Position numbers and translations under genes: made by a program
Part shown: positions 33,049 to 40,741 of the stretch, piece by piece
Layout of the letters: each line of letters opens with the position of its first letter
Numbering within the stretch: position 1 is the first letter of the stretch
From: an uncultured Bacteroidales bacterium
GTDB taxonomy: Bacteria > Bacteroidota > Bacteroidia > Bacteroidales > JAUNSR01
Assembly: GCA_947074145.1 (NCBI GenBank)
Contig: CAMTOJ010000002.1
Location: 1 to 40,741, forward strand
DNA: 40,741 nt
Direction of reading: 5' to 3'
Notes under the pieces: generated by a model
What the model saw: only the letters and a program-made list of their open reading frames with translations
What the model was told of the DNA's origin: nothing
The model's database searches: none

Positions 33049-34239
33049 ATGACCGAAGAAATTAAAAAAAACGAATATCGTTTTTTCTCAATAATGTCAT
33101 TGATTATCTGCTTTTATGCAATGGGTGCTATAGAGATGGTTGGTATAGCATCAAATTATATAAGGGTAGAATTACATACATCTGATGCAAAAGCTAATCT
33201 TTTACCATCACTCGTTTATATTTGGTTTCTCATTATAACTGTTCCTGCGGGGTTGCTAATGAATAAAATAGGAAGAAAAAATGCAGTACTTCTAAGCATG
33301 TCGTTAATGTTATTTGCCATGCTTTTTCCACTGTTTGGCGCATCATATAACCTTATGCTTTTTAGTTTCATTCTGCTGGGGATAAGCAATGTGTCAATGC
33401 AAACATCTCTTTATCCTTTGGTTTCTAATATTATAGAGGGAAAGAAACTGGCACGAATACTTACTGCCGGACAATTTATAAAAACTATGTCATCTTTTTC
33501 GGCACCTTACATTGCTATGTTAGGAGCATTGTATCTTATTCATTTTTTTAAACTTGGATGGCGAGTTCTGTTTTTATTCTATTTCATTGTAACGATAATA
33601 GCGATACTTATGCTTTATTTCTCTAACATAAAAAATATAAAGACAGAAGAGAAGCCTATAAGTTTTCTTGAATCCTTTTCGCTCTTGAAAAATAAATTCA
33701 TATTACTATCTTTTATAGGAGTAATGTGTCATGTCGGAATAGATATAAGTACAAACGTTGTTGCTCCTAAAATCATGATGTACAGACTTGATCTTGTGAT
33801 TGAAAAAGCCTCCTTCGGTGCAAGTCTTTATTTTATATCTCGCCTTGCAGGTTGTTTCCTCTGGACTTTACTTCTAAATAAGATGTCCAGGGCAAAGTTT
33901 TTCTATATCAGTGTTTCACTTATCCTATTTGCTATGATCGGACTTTTCTTTGCTCATTCTAAGACTCTAATTTATATCTGTATCATAATGATAGGGCTGG
34001 GAAATGCCAATCTTTTCCCTGTTCTTTTCTCTCAAGCTGTACTTTGCATGCCCAATCAGAAAAATGTTATCTCCACATTGATGATTATGGGGCAGGCAGG
34101 AGGGGCAATTTTCCCAATATTAATGGGGCTCGCATTTGATAAAGTTGGATTAATTGGATCTTTATCTGTTCTGTTTATTGCAGTAATTTACCTGGTATTC
34201 TTTTCAATACGTATGAGGAAAAGTTGTATGGGAAGTTGA
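33049..34239 (+). CDS. MFS transporter, 12 membrane segments
   Basis: The 396-residue inner-membrane protein has about 12 hydrophobic segments and the MFS loop motif between helices 2 and 3, here GLLMNKIGRKNAVL. The first part (LPSLVYIWFLIITVPAGLLMNKIGRKN) looks like the FucP/glucose-galactose branch that takes up sugars with protons, but I see no decisive substrate residue. The start is ATG at 33049. It is transcribed away from the riboswitch-antiporter unit and convergent with the EamA gene, with 53 bases between stops and no clear terminator. No sugar catabolic gene is adjacent, so the substrate stays open. Confidence 0.85.
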   Translation: MTEEIKKNEYRFFSIMSLIICFYAMGAIEMVGIASNYIRVELHTSDAKANLLPSLVYIWFLIITVPAGLLMNKIGRKNAVLLSMSLMLFAMLFPLFGASYNLMLFSFILLGISNVSMQTSLYPLVSNIIEGKKLARILTAGQFIKTMSSFSAPYIAMLGALYLIHFFKLGWRVLFLFYFIVTIIAILMLYFSNIKNIKTEEKPISFLESFSLLKNKFILLSFIGVMCHVGIDISTNVVAPKIMMYRLDLVIEKASFGASLYFISRLAGCFLWTLLLNKMSRAKFFYISVSLILFAMIGLFFAHSKTLIYICIIMIGLGNANLFPVLFSQAVLCMPNQKNVISTLMIMGQAGGAIFPILMGLAFDKVGLIGSLSVLFIAVIYLVFFSIRMRKSCMGS

Positions 34240-34292
34240 AAACAAAGATGTTGCTAAGAGAAAGAAAAGATGTTATTAATAGATGGAGAATA

Positions 34293-35213
34293 TTATTCTT
34301 TACCCTTAATTTCAGCATCAAGTTGTGCCTTTGATTTACTTTGAGTCACAACATAAACACCTCCGAATACAAGTAAAATAGCTATCCATTTCTGCCATCC
34401 GAAATTATCCATTCCCAAAGACACAGCCACTATTGAAGCTACTATTGGTTGAAGATAATTGTACATACTTACTACAGTGGGGCGAAGTACTTTTTGACCA
34501 ATTTGCATACATAGATAAGCTATAAATGTGGCTCCGACCACAACAAAGCAGATTCCTGTTACGGTATGAAGTTGTAAAGATAGAAAATCCATAGATGTCA
34601 CATCATTGAAAGAGACTGGAATGAAACAGATTGAGGCATAAGTAAACATCCATTTGGAAACTGTTATCGGAGAATATTTTGCAAAAAGATCCTTATATAA
34701 TGTTAGGTAAATAGCTACACTGATTTGAGAAACAAGACAACATATATCTCCTATTATTGAGCCTGCAAAAGATGAACTTCCGCTCGACAATATAAGTATG
34801 AAAGCACCAAGTGCTCCCATGAATATTCCCAACACTTTTTTATTTGTTATCGGTTCCTTTAGATAAAGAGCTGCAACTATCATTGTTACTATGGGGAGCA
34901 TGGTCGTAACAATCGCTGCATTGATAGGTGATGTTTGCGATAATCCGTAAATAAATAATCCCTGATTGAAAACTACACCTAAAAGAGACGCGAAAAATAT
35001 TCTTAACATATCCTTATGTGAGACATTCTCTCTTTTTATAAATAAGGAAGCAAGCCAAAAGCAAGCTGCAGCACCAACCATTCTGAATGTTGTAAGAGAA
35101 AGTGCTGTCACGGTGAACATCACAGCTTTTCCGATAGGGGCGTTTAGTCCCCAAAGAGTATCGGCCACAACCATTGAGATGTGTCCCTTTAATGTCTTTG
35201 TTTTCTCCGCCAT
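34293..35213 (-). CDS. EamA/DMT-family transporter
   Basis: The 306-residue protein contains two tandem EamA repeats, about ten membrane helices. The first repeat begins GHISMVVADTLWGLNAPIGKAVM and the second near GDICCLVSQISVAIYLTLYKDLF. VVSMYNYLQPIVASIVAVSLG is the typical late helix pair. The family exports metabolites or amino acids, and no substrate can be inferred here. The start is ATG at 35213. It is monocistronic. Confidence 0.92.
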   Translation of the reverse strand: MAEKTKTLKGHISMVVADTLWGLNAPIGKAVMFTVTALSLTTFRMVGAAACFWLASLFIKRENVSHKDMLRIFFASLLGVVFNQGLFIYGLSQTSPINAAIVTTMLPIVTMIVAALYLKEPITNKKVLGIFMGALGAFILILSSGSSSFAGSIIGDICCLVSQISVAIYLTLYKDLFAKYSPITVSKWMFTYASICFIPVSFNDVTSMDFLSLQLHTVTGICFVVVGATFIAYLCMQIGQKVLRPTVVSMYNYLQPIVASIVAVSLGMDNFGWQKWIAILLVFGGVYVVTQSKSKAQLDAEIKGKE

Positions 35214-35256
35214 GTAATTAATATTTTTCCTTTACCATAACATAACTTTCACAACT

Positions 35257-35264
35257 CAAAATTA
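35257..35264 (-). promoter_or_regulatory. TAATTTTG, -7 element for the EamA gene
   Basis: CAAAATTA on the plus strand reads TAATTTTG on the minus strand, 44 bases before the start codon. There is no visible -33 element. Confidence 0.45.
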
Positions 35265-35419
35265 ATCGAAACTATATGATTTATCTCTGATTAAAATATA
35301 AAATTACGTTTCATATAAATAATTATATCAAATAATGATTTGCATCTATCTCTTTATGTCTTTATATCTGTCAAAAAATGCCGTTATTCGACATAATTGT
35401 TATAAAATCTAAACGCAAC

Positions 35420-35450
35420 TTGTCTAATCATCTTAATGATAATATATTTA
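35420..35450 (+). promoter_or_regulatory. Promoter of the GH2 gene (TTG-N20-TATATTTA)
   Basis: TTG at 35420-35422 lies 20 bases upstream of TATATTTA (35443-35450), one mismatch from the -7 consensus. It would give a leader of about 85 bases containing a small AT-rich hairpin. Confidence 0.5.
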
Positions 35451-35523
35451 CGAATAATATGAAAATATACACTTATTTAAATAAAGGTATATTTTCGTAT
35501 ATTTTATAACACATAAACATTAA

Positions 35524-38643
<3,120 letters not shown>

Positions 38644-38753
38644 TTTTTAATATTGCGTTACCTCTTCTTTTTAGGGTGAAATAATAATTTCCTCTTTGAA
38701 AATTAATGTAGAGGTAACATATAAATAAATGATACTTTAGGTCTTTTAAATAG

Positions 38754-38792
38754 AAACGGTGCAAACATATATTGTTTGCACCGTTTTTTATT
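38754..38792 (+). terminator. Terminator of the GH2 gene
   Basis: AAACGGTGCAAACA (38754-38767) and TGTTTGCACCGTTT (38773-38786) form a perfect 14-base stem with a 5-base loop and TTTTATTTT. A weaker inverted repeat, GTTACCTCT (38657-38665) / AGAGGTAAC (38710-38718), precedes it. Confidence 0.92.
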
Positions 38793-38833
38793 TTGTCAAA
38801 ATGACTGATTTAATTTTCTACTTAATACTTTTT

Positions 38834-38937
38834 ATCCTATAAGCATTTAGGTTATATCCTATACGCTTTTAGGATACAACCTAAAAGCGTATAGGTTTCA
38901 TCCTAACCGCCTTTAGGATATAGAACACTAAAGGCAA
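38834..38937. repeat. Array of 22-base palindromic units with alternating orientation
   Basis: Units of the form TCCTATA(C/A)GC(A/T)TTTAGG recur with a 22-base step: 38835, 38857, 38879 (inverted: ACCTAAAAGCGTATAGG) and 38901. A decayed fifth copy starts near 38923. CCTATACGCTTTTAGG (38858-38873) and CCTAAAAGCGTATAGG (38880-38895) are perfect 16-base complements with a 6-base loop. The array lies between the GH2 terminator and the 3' end of the helicase gene and shares no sequence with the array at 376-471. Confidence 0.88.
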
Positions 38938-38984
38938 AATTTTAAACTACCCTTTATAATCGATAGAAAATTCATAAATGAAAT

Positions 38985-40409
38985 TTATTCTTGTGGATCT
39001 GTTGTGAATTCATCAGCTATGTTAATGAGATATATTTTCTCGGTGGCACGAGTAAATGCGGTATAGAGCCAGCGATAGAAGTCAAGACCCAGATGATCTT
39101 TATTTATATAACCCATATCAAGAAATACATTTTTCCATTGTCCGCCCTGAGCTTTATGACAAGTTACGGCGTATGCATATTTAATCTGAAGAGCATTGAA
39201 ATATGGATCCTCTTTTATTTTCTTCATTCTGTCACGCTTAAGCGGAATGTCGGAATAATCCATATAAACCTCTTCAAAGAAACGTAGATTAATATCTTGT
39301 GGAAGAGCCGGAGTTTCGCTGTGAAGAGTGTCGAGAATCACTTTGACCTCCATTTCTATATCATAATCGGGAAATATTATTTCAACGTCGGCAAAACGAA
39401 GTCCGTAAAGTTCTTGAATATTTCTGACCCTTTTAACCTCCACAATATCGCCGTTAGCAATAAAATCTATCTCTTTTATTCCTTGACACCATTTGTAATT
39501 ATTTTTTACAATAAGTAGCATATCGCCGGGTTCAAGTTCACATTCTCTATAAAGAATCTGATTTCTTACACCGTTGTTAAAACTATTTGCTCTTTTGTTC
39601 GATCGGGTAATGATGATCGATTCATCTATGCCCGCTTTATCATAGCTTGAAGATATATCATCAATAAGGTCAGCGCCCGACACCCTGATGACATCCTTAA
39701 ATTGGGCAATCTCAAGTTTGGGAAGATCATAGGGTTCCCCTTGCTCCATAATATGTCGCAGATTTGTGGCATTGTAAAGAATACCCGAATCACTACTTTG
39801 ACGCACAACATCGGTTAAAGTGAAATGAGAGATATGTAGACCGTAGCCACGAAGCACTTCAAGACTTAAAGCCGGACTCTCTTTTTGACCCACGGGAGGA
39901 AGCTGGGCAATATCGCCCATTAGAATCATTTTGCAAACTTCACCCGCATAAACATATTCAATCAAATCGTCAAGGAGCCGTCCTGTTCCAAACCCACTAA
40001 TATCACTACTATTTGAGATCATAGATGCTTCATCTACTATAAATATTGTGTTTTTGTTGAGATTATCAGATATTCCGAACCCTTGCATCTCTGCCGAAAA
40101 ACTTTTTTGTCGATATATCTGCTTGTGGATAGTGAAAGCTTGTTTGCCCGAATATCCGGAAAGAACTTTAGCCGCTCTTCCGGTTGGAGCCATAAGAATA
40201 GTTTTTTGCTTAATAGAAGTTAAAGCTTTTACAATGGCTGAAACTATAGATGTTTTGCCCGTTCCGGCATATCCACGAAGTAAAAAAAGTGAGTCGGGAG
40301 TTGATGACAATATGAATTTTGCGAGAGAATCAAGCAGAATTTGTTGTTGTTTATTTGCCTTATATGGCAAAAAACTCTCAATTGAGTGTTGTAAAGCATC
40401 AATAATCAT
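38985..40409 (-). CDS. RecD/Dda-like ATP-dependent DNA helicase
   Basis: The protein has 474 residues from the ATG at 40409. The frame extends 12 bases further to a TTG. It is a superfamily 1B helicase of the RecD/AAA_30 type: Walker A GYAGTGKTS (about 45-53), motif Ia LMAPTGRAAKVL, Walker B FIVDEASM, motif III MGDIAQLPPVG, and the C-terminal UvrD_C_2-like KYAYAVTCHKAQGGQW and WLYTAFTRATEKIYLI. At this size it lacks the N-terminal region of RecD2 and resembles stand-alone Dda-like helicases common in Bacteroidota. It would unwind DNA 5' to 3' in repair or replication. No RecB or RecC gene is nearby. It is divergent from the last gene across 105 bases. Confidence 0.92.
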   Translation of the reverse strand: MIIDALQHSIESFLPYKANKQQQILLDSLAKFILSSTPDSLFLLRGYAGTGKTSIVSAIVKALTSIKQKTILMAPTGRAAKVLSGYSGKQAFTIHKQIYRQKSFSAEMQGFGISDNLNKNTIFIVDEASMISNSSDISGFGTGRLLDDLIEYVYAGEVCKMILMGDIAQLPPVGQKESPALSLEVLRGYGLHISHFTLTDVVRQSSDSGILYNATNLRHIMEQGEPYDLPKLEIAQFKDVIRVSGADLIDDISSSYDKAGIDESIIITRSNKRANSFNNGVRNQILYRECELEPGDMLLIVKNNYKWCQGIKEIDFIANGDIVEVKRVRNIQELYGLRFADVEIIFPDYDIEMEVKVILDTLHSETPALPQDINLRFFEEVYMDYSDIPLKRDRMKKIKEDPYFNALQIKYAYAVTCHKAQGGQWKNVFLDMGYINKDHLGLDFYRWLYTAFTRATEKIYLINIADEFTTDPQE

Positions 40410-40462
40410 TATAATAAGCAATAAATTTCTACATAAATATAGTGTTTACAATTTTTCTTTGT

Positions 40463-40470
40463 TAAATTTG
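40463..40470 (+). promoter_or_regulatory. TAAATTTG, -7 element for the last gene
   Basis: An exact TAnnTTTG match 45 bases before the ATG at 40515. A TTTA about 15 bases upstream is a weak -33 candidate. Confidence 0.6.
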
Positions 40471-40514
40471 TCCGAAGAAATAATTAAAAATTAAAATATA
40501 ACACAAAACCAACC

Positions 40515-40741
40515 ATGAACGGTCTATTTAAATTATTATTAGTAGGATGTATCGGAATAATGGGCTACCTATGTGTGGAGAGCATAATGGGGCCGATTCG
40601 CTTCGAAGAACAGAAAAATTTACGTGATAAAGCTACAATTGCTCGTTTGATAGATATTCGTAAGGCACAAGTAGAGTTTAGAAATCTTAACGGATATTAT
40701 ACAAACGAATTTGACACTTTGATCTCGTTCATCAAACATGG
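40515..40741 (+). CDS. Small membrane protein, pseudopilin-like start (partial)
   Basis: The first 75 residues are visible before the window ends. There is one hydrophobic segment (about 4-21), then GPIRFEEQKNLRDKATIARLIDIRKAQVEFRNLNGYYTNEFDTLISFI. A single N-terminal helix followed by an amphipathic helix with IRxAQxxFxxxNGxYT is the plan of pseudopilin-like Bacteroidales proteins of unknown role. I recall similar sequences only as hypothetical proteins. The promoter at 40463-40470 supports the start. Confidence 0.75.
   Translation, partial: MNGLFKLLLVGCIGIMGYLCVESIMGPIRFEEQKNLRDKATIARLIDIRKAQVEFRNLNGYYTNEFDTLISFIKH

Overview
The window looks like chromosomal DNA of an AT-rich Bacteroidota, most likely a Bacteroidales of the Dysgonomonas/Bacteroides type. 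The reasons are the TAnnTTTG -7 promoter elements (several with a TTTG or TTG about 19 bases upstream), a hybrid two-component system, a DUF6057 membrane protein, a type IX secretion C-terminal domain, a single-chain SdaA, and a Fur-family gene next to purA. I saw no tRNA, rRNA, insertion sequence, prophage gene or CRISPR array.

Layout. 1-125: end of an unidentified gene. 126-596: non-coding, with a terminator and a 22-base palindromic repeat array. 597-8228: housekeeping block (YugP-type Zn protease, ndk, M23/LysM peptidase, family M49 dipeptidyl peptidase III, AlkD-like HEAT protein, Fur-family repressor, purA). 8547-9695: DUF418/YeiB membrane protein. 9980-21118, all on the minus strand: a carbohydrate locus with a DUF6057 membrane protein, a TolB-like lipoprotein carrying a CxxCH haem motif, a five-part hybrid two-component regulator, and one secreted polypeptide joining GH105, GH16 and GH43 domains. 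21257-26139: NlpE-like lipoprotein with its two domains in swapped order, AraC regulator, sdaA (minus), thyA and folA. 26352-30401: T9SS-tagged GH128 glucanase and a RidA/chorismatase-like protein. 30535-35213: alpha/beta hydrolase, cation/proton antiporter behind a fluoride riboswitch, MFS transporter, EamA exporter. 35545-38643: secreted GH2 beta-galactosidase. 38834-38937: a second 22-base palindromic array of unrelated sequence. 38985-40409: RecD-like helicase (minus). 40515-end: start of a small pseudopilin-like membrane protein.

How the parts may work together. The hybrid sensor probably senses an oligosaccharide in the periplasm and switches on the tri-modular enzyme directly downstream. 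The GH43 part resembles the exo-beta-1,3-galactanase type and GH16 enzymes cut beta-1,3 linkages. GH105 enzymes remove unsaturated uronic acids. A type II arabinogalactan or beta-1,3-glucan-like substrate is therefore plausible. The GH128 and GH2 enzymes would fit such a diet but are separate transcription units. No SusC/SusD pair lies in the window.

Most notable: the fluoride riboswitch with a visible attenuator ahead of an antiporter; the GH105-GH16-GH43 fusion; the DUF6057 plus haem-motif lipoprotein pair; and two unrelated intergenic arrays that share an exact 22-base period. Five genes have a better ATG just inside a longer TTG-initiated or otherwise extended frame (1794, 5545, 12973, 29268, 40409), and those starts are used here.
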